A stretch of DNA of 64,000 nucleotides from Alcanivorax sp. (GCF_019431375.1 NZ_CP080267.1:1488001-1552000); one strand, 5' to 3'. Positions 40,926 to 50,854 are shown, numbered from the stretch's first letter. Made by a program: numbers and translations. The notes: generated from the letters alone by a model not told the origin.

Positions 40926-42498
40926 TTATTCCCACTCGATGGTGGCCGGGGGTTTGGACGAGATGTCGTAGGTCACCCGGCTGATGCCCGGGATCTCGTT
41001 GATGATGCGGCTGGAGACCAGCTCCAGGAAATCATAGGGCAGGTGCGCCCAGCGGGCGGTCATGAAGTCGATGGTTTCCACGGCACGCAGGGCCACCACG
41101 TATTCATAGCGGCGAGCATCGCCTACCACGCCCACGGACTTGACCGGCAGGAACACGGCAAACGCCTGGCTGGTCTTGTGGTAGAGGCCAGCGGCGCGCA
41201 GCTCTTCGATGAAGATATGGTCCGCCAGACGCAGAGTGTCAGCGTATTCTTTCTTCACTTCGCCAAGGATGCGCACGCCCAGGCCCGGCCCCGGGAAGGG
41301 GTGGCGGTAGACCATGTCATAGGGCAGACCCAGCTCCAGGCCGATCTTGCGCACTTCGTCCTTGAACAGTTCGCGCAGGGGCTCGACCAGCTTGAGCTTC
41401 ATGTCTTCCGGCAGGCCGCCCACGTTGTGGTGGCTCTTGATCACATGGGCGCCACCGGTCTTGCTGGCGGCGGATTCGATCACGTCCGGGTAGATGGTGC
41501 CCTGGGCCAGCCAGTTGGCATTCTTCAGCTTGCTGGCCTGTTCATCGAAGATGTCGATGAAGGTGTTGCCGATGATCTTGCGCTTCTTCTCCGGGTCCGC
41601 TTCGCCGGCCAGCTTGCCCAGGAAGTTGTCTTCCGCGTCCACGCGGATCACTTTCACGCCCATGTTGTCGGCAAACATTTCCATGACCTGGTCACCTTCC
41701 TGGTGACGCAGCAGGCCATTGTCCACGAACACACAGGTGAGCTGGTCGCCGATAGCCTTGTGCAGCAGCGCCGCCACCACGGAGGAATCCACCCCGCCGG
41801 ACAGGCCCAGGATCACCTCGTCGGTGCCGACCTGCTCGCGGATGGTGTCGATGGCATCGTTGATGATGTTGCTCGGGGTCCACAGGGCTTCACAGTCGCA
41901 CAGTTCGCGTACGAACCGCTCCAGCAGACGACCACCCTGCAGGGTGTGGGTCACTTCCGGGTGGAACTGGATGCCATAGAAGCGCTTTTCGTCGTTGGCC
42001 ATGCCGGCAATGGGGCAGCTGCCGGTGGTGGCGGTGGTCACAAAACCGGCCGGCATTTCACCGACACGGTCACCGTGGCTCATCCACACATCCAGGTATT
42101 CCTTGCCCTGCTCTTCGTGGTCGACGATGCCGTCCAGCAGGCGGTTCTTTTTCTGCCTTTTCCACCCGGGCGTAGCCAAATTCGTGCTTTTCACCGGCAA
42201 TCACCTTGCCACCCAGCTGCTCGGCCATGGTCTGCATGCCGTAGCAGATACCCAGCACCGGAATGCCCGCCTCGAACACCGCATCGGGGGCACGGGGCGT
42301 TTCCGCCGCGGTCACGGATTCGGGGCCACCGGACAGGATGATGCCCTTGGGCGCAAACTCACGGATCTCCTCGGCGGTCATGTCGAAGGCACGGATCTCG
42401 CAGTACACGCCGATTTCCCGCACCCGGCGGGCGATCAGCTGGGTGTATTGGGAACCGAAGTCCAGAATCAGGATGCGCTGGGCATGGATGTCTTGCAT
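40926..42498 (-). pseudogene. guaA: GMP synthase with a one-base frameshift
   Basis: GuaA converts XMP to GMP with glutamine. The N-terminal class I amidotransferase domain is readable from MQDIHAQRILILDFGSQYTQ through LSGGPESV and VLGICYGMQTMAEQLGGKVI, and stays in frame to GYARVEKAE near 42150. The next frame picks up at once as KKNRLLDGIVDHEEQGKEYL and runs through FHPEV, the ATP-PPase loop LGLSGGVDSSVVAALLHKAI and the C-terminal YDISSKPPATIEWE. An extra A in the GAAAAAGAAC run near 42147 explains it. All catalytic parts are otherwise intact. As guaA is needed for guanine synthesis, a sequencing error is the likelier explanation. Confidence 0.9.
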
Positions 42499-42555
42499 GG
42501 GGTTCTATCCCGCGGTGGTTGCCGACGGCTGGCGCCGGACCTTGTTGGTTACGGG

Positions 42556-42656
42556 TCTGACGTCGGATGTCTGACGTCGGACGCTTTAAAAGCAAAACGG
42601 CCGGAGATGTCTCCGACCGGTTCTGGCATCAGACGTCCGACTTCAGACGCCCGACC
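42556..42656. repeat. GTCGGACGTCTGA-type hairpin repeat between guaB and guaA
   Basis: GGGTCTGACGTCGGATGTCT (from 42554) and the inverse at about 42627-42657 (CATCAGACGTCCGACTTCAG) flank a small terminator-like stem CGGAG/CTCCG at 42602-42615 that is followed by U-rich sequence on the minus strand. The same kind of element lies between hisS and ispG at 55724-55808. It may work as a partial terminator between guaB and guaA. Confidence 0.6.
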
Positions 42657-42682
42657 CCTTTAAAGTCACGACAGGCCCCGAA

Positions 42683-44152
42683 TTACCCCACCGGGTAGTT
42701 CGGCGCCTCTTTGGTGATCGTCACATCGTGCACGTGGGATTCTTTCATGCCCGCGTTGGTGACTTTCACGAATTCCGGCTTGGTGCGCATCTCTTCGATA
42801 GTGGCACAGCCGGTGTAGCCCATGGAGGCACGCAGGCCGCCCATCAGCTGGTGAACGATGGCGCTCATGGGGCCCTTGTAGGGTACCCGGCCTTCGATAC
42901 CTTCCGGTACCAGCTTCTCGATGCCGGCGGCGGCATCCTGGAAGTAGCGGTCGGAGGAACCGGTGGAGCCGGACATGGCACCCATGGAGCCCATGCCACG
43001 GTAGGCCTTGTAGTAGCTGCCCTGGAACAGCTCCACATCACCCGGCGCTTCTTCGGTGCCGGCCAGCAGGGAACCAATCATGATGGCACTGGCACCGGCG
43101 GCAACCGCCTTGGAAATATCACCGGAGAAACGGATACCACCGTCAGCAATCAACGGTACATCGGTGCCCTTCAGCGCTTCGGCCACATCGGAGATGGCAG
43201 TAATCTGCGGTACGCCGATGCCCGCCACGATGCGGGTGGTGCAGATGGAGCCCGGGCCGATACCCACTTTCACGGCATCCGCACCGGCAGCAACCAGGTC
43301 CTTGGCGGCGGCGGCAGTGGCGATGTTGCCACCGATCACCTGCACTTCCGGGAAGTGTTTCTTCACCCAGGCCACCCGGTCGATCACGCCCTGGGAATGG
43401 CCGTGGGCGGTGTCTACCACGATCACGTCCACACCGGCTTCTACCAGCGCGGCCACGCGCTCGTCGGTGCCGGCACCGGTGCCAACGGCAGCGCCGACCC
43501 GCAGACGACCCTGAGAATCCTTGCAGGCGTTGGGGTACTTGGCCGCTTTCTCGATATCTTTCACGGTGATCATGCCGCGCAGCTCACCGCTGGCGTTCAC
43601 CACCACCACTTTTTCGATGCGATGCTTGTGCAGCAGGGCCTGGACTTCATCGGCGCCGGCGCCTTCCTGCACGGTCACCAGCCGGTCCTTGCCGGTCATG
43701 ATGTCCTTCACGCACTGGTCGTAATTGGTGATGAAGCGGGTGTCGCGGCTGGTCACGATGCCCACCACCAGATTGCCTTCCACCACCGGCACACCGGAGA
43801 TCTTGTTGGCTTCGGTGATACGCATTAGCTCGGCAACGGTGGTGTCCGGGCTGACGGTGATCGGATCTTTCACGACGCCGGATTCGTATTTCTTTACCAT
43901 CCGCACGTTACGGGCCTGATCGGCAATTTCCATGCTTTTATGGAGAATACCGATGCCCCCTTCCTGGGCCATGGTAATGGCCAGGCGGTGCTCGGTGACC
44001 GTATCCATGGCTGCGGACACCAGCGGAATATTGAGGGCGATGTCCCGGGTCAGTTTCGATTTCAGGGACACATCCTTTGGCAGCACATTGGAATGGGCGG
44101 GTACAAGCAGAACGTCGTCGAACGTCAATGCTTCTTGCACGATTCTGAGCAT
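42683..44152 (-). CDS. guaB: IMP dehydrogenase
   Basis: 489 residues, the standard length. The barrel has the catalytic loop GIGPGSICTTRIVAGIGVPQ with the active-site Cys, and the IMP-binding ADGGIRFSGDISKAVAAGAS. The inserted CBS pair spans about residues 95-205 (TVAELMRITEANKISGVPVV, IEKVVVVNASGELRGMITVK). The flap region has MGSMGAMSG and the C-terminus EGRVPYKGPM. It converts IMP to XMP with NAD, the step before GuaA, and is the first gene of guaBA. Confidence 0.97.
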   Translation of the reverse strand: MLRIVQEALTFDDVLLVPAHSNVLPKDVSLKSKLTRDIALNIPLVSAAMDTVTEHRLAITMAQEGGIGILHKSMEIADQARNVRMVKKYESGVVKDPITVSPDTTVAELMRITEANKISGVPVVEGNLVVGIVTSRDTRFITNYDQCVKDIMTGKDRLVTVQEGAGADEVQALLHKHRIEKVVVVNASGELRGMITVKDIEKAAKYPNACKDSQGRLRVGAAVGTGAGTDERVAALVEAGVDVIVVDTAHGHSQGVIDRVAWVKKHFPEVQVIGGNIATAAAAKDLVAAGADAVKVGIGPGSICTTRIVAGIGVPQITAISDVAEALKGTDVPLIADGGIRFSGDISKAVAAGASAIMIGSLLAGTEEAPGDVELFQGSYYKAYRGMGSMGAMSGSTGSSDRYFQDAAAGIEKLVPEGIEGRVPYKGPMSAIVHQLMGGLRASMGYTGCATIEEMRTKPEFVKVTNAGMKESHVHDVTITKEAPNYPVG

Positions 44153-44263
44153 ATTGCACCGTAGGAAGTGAGAGGGTTCCCGGTCAGAACCGCTGATTGG
44201 GGTTCTGTCGGGCGCACCCGGAGTTAAGGAGGAGGACCGGGTGCCGCCGGTTAAGGCGGCAGT

Positions 44264-44529
44264 GGGAGTCTCTGAATAGCCCCTTGCGTGCTCAGCGTGG
44301 CCTGAAGCGTGCAGCTGTTGTGCTTTGGCTCGACGGGAAGGGTGGTTCCCTTTTCAAGAGCCAAAGCGCAGCAGATGTGCGTTTCAGGCCTCGCCCTTCG
44401 GGTCTTCCAGGCTGGCCCACACTCGTTGTTGCACTTTCTCGACAGGCAACCAGCCTGCCTTCAAAAGTGCGCCTAGATTGTGAGCCAGCCTGAAAGACTG
44501 AGTACGCAAGGGGCTATCCAGAGACTCCC
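44264..44529. mobile_element. MITE-like 266-bp inverted-repeat element
   Basis: Ends GGGAGTCTCTGAATAGCCCC-TTGCGTGCTCAG (44264-44295) and, inverted, GGGAGTCTCTGGATAGCCCC-TTGCGTACTCAG (44498-44529) match at 30 of 32 positions. The interior has further partial inverted similarity (GGCCTGAAGCG / TTCAGGC) and no transposase. The tip resembles the IS5-family ends in this window (TCTGAATAAC). No clear target duplication was seen. It fills most of the guaB-xseA gap. Non-autonomous element is inferred. Confidence 0.65.
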
Positions 44530-44631
44530 TGGGCCACCCCCGGAAATTAAGCGGGCAATTATACGTCAAACCCACCGTGGTACACAATCAGAGCGCTGGC
44601 AAGGTCGGAGGAAAATCGCTACCCTCCCGCG

Positions 44632-45990
44632 ATGACCTTTTCATCCCGCGCCGAACCGCTGTCCATCAGCCGATTGAACCTGGAAGCCCAGGGTCTGCTG
44701 GAAGGCTCCTTCCCGCTGATCTGGCTGCAGGGCGAGCTGTCCAACTTTTCCCGCCCGGCTTCCGGCCACTGGTACTTCAGCCTGAAAGACTCGCGTGCCC
44801 AGATTAATGGGGCCATGTTTCGAAATCGCAACCGGCTGCTGGATTTTAATCCCCAAAATGGCCAGCAGGTGCTGGTGCGCGCCAAGGTCACCCTCTACGT
44901 GCCCCGCGGCAATTTCCAGATCGTGGTGGAACACATGGAGCCGGCGGGCCAGGGGGCGCTCAAGGCCCAGTTCGAGGCGCTCAAGGCCCAGCTGCAGGCG
45001 GAAGGCCTGTTCGCCCAGGAACACAAACGCGCCCTGCCCGCCTGGCCTGGCCAGATTGGCGTGATCACCTCCCCCAGCGGTGCTGCCATCCGCGACATCC
45101 TGCAGGTACTCAAACGCCGCTGCCCGTCCATTCCGGTGGTGATCTACCCGGCGGCGGTGCAGGGTGACGATGCTCCGGGGCAACTTTGTCAGGCACTGGA
45201 TCTGGCGATTCGCCGGGACGAGTGTGACGTGCTGATCATCGGTCGCGGCGGCGGTTCCCTGGAGGACCTGTGGGCCTTCAACGACGAAGCCCTGACCCGG
45301 GCAGTAGCGGCCTGTCCGATCCCCATTGTCTCCGCCGTGGGCCACGAGGTGGACACCGGCCTGACCGACTTTGCCGCAGATATGCGCGCACCGACCCCGT
45401 CCGCCGCCGCCGAGCTGGTAAGCCCGGACCTGTCGGTGGTCACCCAACGCCTCGGCGGCCTGCATCGACGTCTGCGCTGGGTGATGGCCCAGCAGCTGCG
45501 CGCCCCCCAAGAGCGCCTGCGCCATCTGAGCCAGCGACTGCGCTCGCCGCGCCATTCCCTGGAACAGAGCAGCCAGCGGCTGGATGAATTGCAGGGGCGT
45601 CTGCAGCGGCACATGCAGCAACGGCTGGCCTTACTGCAGAGCCGGCTGCGCCCCAGTCAGCAGCGGCTGGCCCGGCAGTCCCCGCAACGGTTGCTGACAG
45701 ACCGCCAGCAACGGCTACAGACCCTGGAAAAACGCCTGCCTCAACCCTTGCTGCGTCTTATCCAGCAACAGCAGGTACAGCTGGGCAATCTGGGCAAGCG
45801 GCTGCACACCGCCAGCCCCCTGGAAACCCTGGGGCGCGGTTACAGCATTACGTTCAAGGGTGAGGAAGCCGTGCGTTCGGTCAGCCAGATACAGGCCGGC
45901 GATACCCTCACCACCCGCCTGGCGGACGGCGAAGTCAGCGCCCGTGTTGAGCGTGTTCAGGCGTCAGATACGGACTCAGCACCCGAGTAA
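44632..45990 (+). CDS. xseA: Exodeoxyribonuclease VII large subunit
   Basis: 452 residues. The N-terminal OB-fold (LEGSFPLIWLQGELSNFSRP, SGHWYFSLKDSRAQINGAMF) is followed by the catalytic domain (GQIGVITSPSGAAIRDILQV, LIIGRGGGSLEDLWAFNDEA, VSAVGHEVDTGLTDFAADMR APTPSAAAEL), a long Arg/Gln-rich coiled coil and a C-terminal LGRGYSI motif. It degrades single-stranded DNA with XseB. The last 56 bp overlap the opposite-strand hybrid kinase gene. Confidence 0.96.
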   Translation: MTFSSRAEPLSISRLNLEAQGLLEGSFPLIWLQGELSNFSRPASGHWYFSLKDSRAQINGAMFRNRNRLLDFNPQNGQQVLVRAKVTLYVPRGNFQIVVEHMEPAGQGALKAQFEALKAQLQAEGLFAQEHKRALPAWPGQIGVITSPSGAAIRDILQVLKRRCPSIPVVIYPAAVQGDDAPGQLCQALDLAIRRDECDVLIIGRGGGSLEDLWAFNDEALTRAVAACPIPIVSAVGHEVDTGLTDFAADMRAPTPSAAAELVSPDLSVVTQRLGGLHRRLRWVMAQQLRAPQERLRHLSQRLRSPRHSLEQSSQRLDELQGRLQRHMQQRLALLQSRLRPSQQRLARQSPQRLLTDRQQRLQTLEKRLPQPLLRLIQQQQVQLGNLGKRLHTASPLETLGRGYSITFKGEEAVRSVSQIQAGDTLTTRLADGEVSARVERVQASDTDSAPE

Positions 45991-47866
45991 GCTGCTGGCG
46001 CCGGAAGGGTTTAGCCAGGTGGGCGTTCATGCCCGCCACCATACAGCGGTCGCGCTCTTCGTCCATGGCGTTGGCGGTGAGGGCTATCACCGGAATCGGC
46101 GCCCGCCCCCGCTCACGTTCCCACTGGCGCAATTCCCGGGTAGCTTCCAGACCATCCATCACTGGCATCTGTACATCCATGAGGATGCAGTCGAAATCCC
46201 GCTGACGCACTTTTTCCAGGGCTTCGCGCCCGTTGGTGGCGGTCACCACGGTTACCCCCATGTGCTCAAGAAGCCGCCGTGCCACCAACAGGTTCACCTC
46301 GTTATCCTCCACCAGCAGCACCAGGCCGAACAGCAGACCGCCGACACGGTCTTCTTCATCCGCCGGTACCGCCAGCGGGGCCGGGGCCTGGCTGCGATAG
46401 AGCAGGCGCAGTGACAGGGTAAAGGTGCTACCGCCGCCTTCGTCACTGCTCACCGTCAGAGTGCCACCCAGCATTTCGCTGAGCCGCCGAGCGATGGCCA
46501 GCCCAAGGCCAGTACCGCCGAAGCGCCGGGAGGTGGACGAATCGATCTGCGAGAAGGCCTTGAACAGATCGCTTTGCCGGTGCCGGGGAATACCGATGCC
46601 GGTATCGCTCACTGACAGGGTCAGGTCGAGCCAGTCATCGCGGACCTGGGCGGTGGTGATCGCCAGGGTCACGCCCCCTTCCTGGGTGAATTTCACCGCA
46701 TTGGAAATCAGGTTGTTGAGTACCTGGCGTAACCGGGTGGGGTCGCTGCGTACCATTTTGCCGGCCAGCGCATCGACGTTTTCCAGCTGCAGATACAGGC
46801 CCTTGCTTTCCGCCAGGTAACGGAAGGTGGCCACGCAGTTTTCCAGCAGCGGCAACAGCTCGAAGAATACCGGGTCCAGATCCATGCGGCCGGCTTCGAT
46901 ACGGGAAAAATCCAGAATATCGTTGATCACGTCCAGCAGGTGCCCGGTGGATTCCAGCGCGGCCAGGGTGTACTCGTGCTGTTCTTCGCTCTGCGGGGTT
47001 TCTTCCAGTAATTGCAGCATGCCCAGCACGCCATTCATGGGGGTACGCAACTCGTGGCTCATCATGGCCAGAAAATCACTCTTGGCCTGGCTGGCAGTCT
47101 GCGCCTGACGATGGGCAAGGCGCAGCTTGTCGATGGCGCTCTGCTGCTCCCGGTGCGCGCCTTCCAGGCTGCTGGCCAACTCATTGATATCATCCTGCAG
47201 CTCCGCCAGTTCACCACGCAGATAGCTACTGCCACGCACCCGGTAGTCACCATTGCGCAGGGTGCGCAGCAGACCGGACAGATAACCCAGCGGGGAGGCG
47301 ATCTGGCGGGCCAGGTAGTGGGCGATCCACAGGCCGATGATAATCGCGAACAGGGCAGGAAGCAGGCTGGCCAGCAGGATTTCCTTCTGCCGCGCCAGTA
47401 GCCGGGAACTGGACATACCCAGCACCACCTCACCGATCCGTTCAGGCTGACTGTCTGTAGTCTCCCCCTTCAAGGGACCGCTGTCGGACACCGGCTGGCG
47501 ATAGATACCGGAATGAAACTCCAGCACATCGCTATGATCCTGTCGCAGGCCCCGTCCTTCATAGAGGAGCACCTGGCCGTCACTGTCGTGGAACACCACG
47601 TACTGCAGATCCGCCTGCTGCATGGCCAGACGCGCCTGGCGGCGCAGATCACCATAGTTGCCCGCCAGCACCCCGTATTCCGACGAGGAGGCGATCTGCT
47701 GGGCCAGATAGCTGCCCAGTTCTCGCAAATCCCGATCCGCATCCTCGAAGCGCTGCCAGGTGAGCGCCACCAGCAACAACAGCAGCATGATCAGGGCCGG
47801 CACCAGCCCGAGAAGCTGCAGCTGCTTGCGGATGCCGGCCCCCTTTTTCATGGCCCCTTTTCTCAT
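45935..47866 (-). CDS. Hybrid sensor histidine kinase with receiver domain
   Basis: 643 residues. Membrane helices at about 15-37 and 165-185 bracket a periplasmic sensor; a HAMP-like region (185-240) follows. HisKA has His271 (FLAMMSHELRTPMNGV), HATPase has NLISNAVKFT (385-394), DTGIGIP (421-427) and GGTGLGLAI (450-458), and a C-terminal receiver has Asp564 (LMDVQMPVMDG) and Lys619. No HPt or output domain is present, so phosphate must pass to another protein. It overlaps the upstream periplasmic protein gene by 4 bp (ATGA), so ligand sensing through that protein is likely. Confidence 0.9.
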   Translation of the reverse strand: MRKGAMKKGAGIRKQLQLLGLVPALIMLLLLLVALTWQRFEDADRDLRELGSYLAQQIASSSEYGVLAGNYGDLRRQARLAMQQADLQYVVFHDSDGQVLLYEGRGLRQDHSDVLEFHSGIYRQPVSDSGPLKGETTDSQPERIGEVVLGMSSSRLLARQKEILLASLLPALFAIIIGLWIAHYLARQIASPLGYLSGLLRTLRNGDYRVRGSSYLRGELAELQDDINELASSLEGAHREQQSAIDKLRLAHRQAQTASQAKSDFLAMMSHELRTPMNGVLGMLQLLEETPQSEEQHEYTLAALESTGHLLDVINDILDFSRIEAGRMDLDPVFFELLPLLENCVATFRYLAESKGLYLQLENVDALAGKMVRSDPTRLRQVLNNLISNAVKFTQEGGVTLAITTAQVRDDWLDLTLSVSDTGIGIPRHRQSDLFKAFSQIDSSTSRRFGGTGLGLAIARRLSEMLGGTLTVSSDEGGGSTFTLSLRLLYRSQAPAPLAVPADEEDRVGGLLFGLVLLVEDNEVNLLVARRLLEHMGVTVVTATNGREALEKVRQRDFDCILMDVQMPVMDGLEATRELRQWERERGRAPIPVIALTANAMDEERDRCMVAGMNAHLAKPFRRQQLTRVLSPYLTPEHAQHGR

Positions 47867-48720
47867 GGAGAGACCTCCAGAGCATCACGAAGGGAGTAGA
47901 TGTCGTGAAACACCATATCGAAGCTGTTGGCCACATGTTCGTTGACAGCAACCGTCGGCGTATGGACAAAGCCGGAGCGACGCAGACGCTTGCTGTTATG
48001 AAAGAATTGCAGATGCACCAGGGTCTCGGCCACCAGGTCCGCACCGCTGGCGTACAGGCTGGCCACACTGCCAGCCTGTACATAGGCCTGGTCCGGGCCG
48101 AACACCGGCCGACGCAGTCGGTAACTGGTCAGCAGCACCAGCTTGGCTGTACCCGGACCAAACAGCTGGCCATCCACCGGCAATAGCAGGGCGTCGAACT
48201 CAGCCAGACGCTCACGCAACCGATCCCCCAGTTCCTCCACCGACGACACCGGCAGCAGGGTCAGCCCCAACCGCCCCTGATAATCCTGAACCATGCCTGA
48301 GGTCCAGGCACTTTGCGGGCCGACAATCACCCCCACCCGGCGCGCCAGGGGCATCATGGTCTCCAGCATTGCCAGCTGATCATTCAATGCCACCCCGGCC
48401 CAGATACCCTGGCACTGGCAACGCTTTCGCTGGGCCAGGGCCACCGCCGAGCGGCTCACATAGACACCCAGTAATGGCTTGTCCAGCTTCCGGGCACGCT
48501 GGAACGCCTGATCACCGACGGCGATCAGCAGCTCTGCCTGTTGCGGATCGGCCACCCGGGTAATGGGTGGCATGGTGGCGGCATCCAGCGCCTGAATAAA
48601 ACTGTCACGGAAGGGGCCGTCATCGGCAAGCACATACACCGGTAGCGGGGTCTGGGCACAGAGGGGCGCCGCCAGCCAAGCCAGCCATAACAACAGGATG
48701 AGGCGTCCTTGCCGTTTCAT
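47863..48720 (-). CDS. Periplasmic ABC-type substrate-binding-like protein
   Basis: 285 residues with a signal peptide (LILLLWLAWLAAPLCAQ). The body resembles the TrpX/YtbQ-like type 1 periplasmic binding fold: VYVLADDGPFRDSFIQALDA, ELLIAVGDQAFQRA, RVGVIVGPQSAWT, LLPVDGQLFGPGTAKLVLLT and ASLYASGADLVAETL. No ABC permease or ATPase is nearby. It sits between a TonB receptor gene and a hybrid kinase gene with 4-bp spacing or overlap on each side, which suggests it is a sensor adaptor for the kinase rather than a transporter part (inference). Confidence 0.82.
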   Translation of the reverse strand: MKRQGRLILLLWLAWLAAPLCAQTPLPVYVLADDGPFRDSFIQALDAATMPPITRVADPQQAELLIAVGDQAFQRARKLDKPLLGVYVSRSAVALAQRKRCQCQGIWAGVALNDQLAMLETMMPLARRVGVIVGPQSAWTSGMVQDYQGRLGLTLLPVSSVEELGDRLRERLAEFDALLLPVDGQLFGPGTAKLVLLTSYRLRRPVFGPDQAYVQAGSVASLYASGADLVAETLVHLQFFHNSKRLRRSGFVHTPTVAVNEHVANSFDMVFHDIYSLRDALEVSP

Positions 48721-48724
48721 TCCT

Positions 48725-50854
48725 CTATATCCTCACCGCCAGCCCCAACCAGAAACGGTCTTCCTGATAACGGTTTTCCTCGAAGACCACCGGCTCCTTG
48801 TTCAGAGCATGCTGCACCACACCCTTCCATTCCAGCTCCGTGTCGCCCACCTGGTGCCGAAAACGCACCTGCAGGTCCAGTCGCTCGAAGACATTGTCGT
48901 TGTAGTCGTTGGCCAGGTAATAGGCAGTGGACCAGCCCCAATGGCGGCTCAGTTGCCAGGCCCACAGGGCGCTGGCGCTGTCCCGGGCCGCCAGGCGCCC
49001 TTCGGTCTTCTTGTTGACCCGGGTATGGATGTGCGCACCGGTGAGACGCAGCAAATGGTCCACACCCGGCCGCCAGCTCAGCTGGGCTTCGGTGCCCTGA
49101 TGATCCACTTCACCCTCGTTATTAGGCTCGAACTCGAAGGGGTTGAGGGCATGGCTGAGCAGGTCGGTGAGCTCCTCCTGGAAATAGCGCACATCCAGCT
49201 CCAGGCCGGAGAACTGCCCGTAGTAGCCCAGCTCCCAGGAACGGATACGCTCCGGCTTGAGAGTGCCGGGGCTGGCCTGGGTGATAAAGAAATAGGCTGG
49301 CGACCAACCCAACAGGGCTTCGGTATTGCTGGAAAAGGGGGGCGACAGCTCCCGGGCGCGGATATTGGTGCGCGCCTGGTCCTCGTAGATATCCGGGGTG
49401 CGCAGGGCTTTGGAGAACACATAGCGGAAACTGTGCCCCGGTGCAGCCCGCCAGTTGAGACCCAGGCGAGGACTGAAATGCTGGCCGGAGATGCTGTCAC
49501 GCTCCCAGTACCCCCCCAGGTTCAGGGTCACCGGGCGCAGCAGATCCACCGCCAGATTACCGAAGGCGCGATAGCTGACATTGTCATAGGTGCCGGACAG
49601 ATAGCTGTCGGAGCTGACCCGGTCATGGCGCAGGTTGAGGCCACTGACCAGCCGCACCCGGTCACCCATTTGCAGGGTGTCCTGGATTTCCAGGTCATAC
49701 CGTTCTTCCTCGATATCCAGCGCACTGGCGGCACAGAAAGGGGCATTGGCAGACTGCAGGGTGGCGTAACGATTGGCAAAATCCGGATCGCTTTGCGCCG
49801 CCGCAAAGGTGGCGTCCACATCCCGGCCATTTTCCAGATACAGCTCGCGCAGTTCCCGGGAAAACAGCACCCCGCCGCCAGGGCCAAACTCCCCCGTCAG
49901 CGGATCCCGGTAGCAGACCGAAAAATCGGTCACATCCCGGGTGTACTGGCCATAGCTGGTGATTTGCAATTGGTGATGTTGATTGAAGGCGTGCTGCCAT
50001 TGCAAGGAGGCAAAGGCGCGCTGGCCGCTTTGTACCGGGTCCTGCTGGTAGGCGCCGATATCCTGCACCCCGCCTTCCTGCTGCCGCTCCAGGCGGCTCT
50101 GGCTGCCGCCGGCCTGCATGATCAGGGTATTGCGGAAATCAAGCTCGCGAACCCATTCGCCATTGAGGGTTTCGATGCGTTTGGCGTCATTCAGCCGGCG
50201 TCCTTCAAAGGGTTCGTCGTAGCCGTTGTCGGCACGCCGGGACAGGGACGCCCGCCAGGCACCGCCGTCCGTGCGCCCGGCCGCCGAGGCATAGCCGTCG
50301 CGAATGGCGTTATTACCCCCCTGCACCGCCAGGGTGTGCTTGCTGATATCGCGGGGGTCGCGGGTAATGATGTTGATCACGGCGGTAAAGGCGTTGGCGC
50401 CATAGGCGGCGGCGGCCGGGCCACGGGTGACTTCGATGCGCTCCACATCGCGGATATCCACCGGCATGTCATTCCAGTTCACCCGCGCCAGGCCGGGCTG
50501 GTACTGGCTGCGGCCATCGAGCAACACCAGCATGCGGCGCGAGTCCCGGGCCTGGGTACCGTGGTAGGCCACTGTAGGCACGTTGCCGTCCACTTTGACC
50601 GCGGACATGCCCGGCACCAGTCGCAATACCTCGTAGAGCTCCCGGGCGCCGCTGGCTTCGATCAGGTTACGGTCGATGACGGTGACACTGGCAGGGGCTT
50701 CAGACTGCGGCTGGCTGACCCGGGCGGGGGTGAGCACCATAGCCGGCTCATCGGCCAGCGGCATCATCGGCTCCATGGCCTGCACGCCCTGGGCACAGAC
50801 CAGCCCCAGCAAACCTTGCCCCCAGTGTCTGCCCCACGATCCCCGACGTTTGAT
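48725..50854 (-). CDS. TonB-dependent outer-membrane receptor
   Basis: About 709 residues. The plug domain is clear: APASVTVIDRNLIEASGARE, LLDGRSQYQPGLARVNWNDM, VERIEVTRGPAAAAYGANAF TAVINIITR. It is followed by a 22-strand barrel ending in an aromatic-poor RFWLGLAVRI. The usual signal peptide is visible upstream of the first normal start: IKRRGSWGRHWGQGLLGLVC AQGVQA, with a GGGGGAGGGGG stretch 4 bp before it, but the codon in start position (50852-50854) is ATC. A TTG at 50812 would lose part of the signal. Start is therefore uncertain. First gene of a receptor/binding-protein/kinase operon. Substrate unknown. Confidence 0.85.
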   Translation of the reverse strand: MKRRGSWGRHWGQGLLGLVCAQGVQAMEPMMPLADEPAMVLTPARVSQPQSEAPASVTVIDRNLIEASGARELYEVLRLVPGMSAVKVDGNVPTVAYHGTQARDSRRMLVLLDGRSQYQPGLARVNWNDMPVDIRDVERIEVTRGPAAAAYGANAFTAVINIITRDPRDISKHTLAVQGGNNAIRDGYASAAGRTDGGAWRASLSRRADNGYDEPFEGRRLNDAKRIETLNGEWVRELDFRNTLIMQAGGSQSRLERQQEGGVQDIGAYQQDPVQSGQRAFASLQWQHAFNQHHQLQITSYGQYTRDVTDFSVCYRDPLTGEFGPGGGVLFSRELRELYLENGRDVDATFAAAQSDPDFANRYATLQSANAPFCAASALDIEEERYDLEIQDTLQMGDRVRLVSGLNLRHDRVSSDSYLSGTYDNVSYRAFGNLAVDLLRPVTLNLGGYWERDSISGQHFSPRLGLNWRAAPGHSFRYVFSKALRTPDIYEDQARTNIRARELSPPFSSNTEALLGWSPAYFFITQASPGTLKPERIRSWELGYYGQFSGLELDVRYFQEELTDLLSHALNPFEFEPNNEGEVDHQGTEAQLSWRPGVDHLLRLTGAHIHTRVNKKTEGRLAARDSASALWAWQLSRHWGWSTAYYLANDYNDNVFERLDLQVRFRHQVGDTELEWKGVVQHALNKEPVVFEENRYQEDRFWLGLAVRI

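Noticed and set aside
44197..44587. Two short frames reading WESLNSPLRAQ and RESLDSPLRTQ in opposite directions
   Set aside because: Their similarity comes from the 32-bp inverted repeats of the MITE-like element and not from coding.
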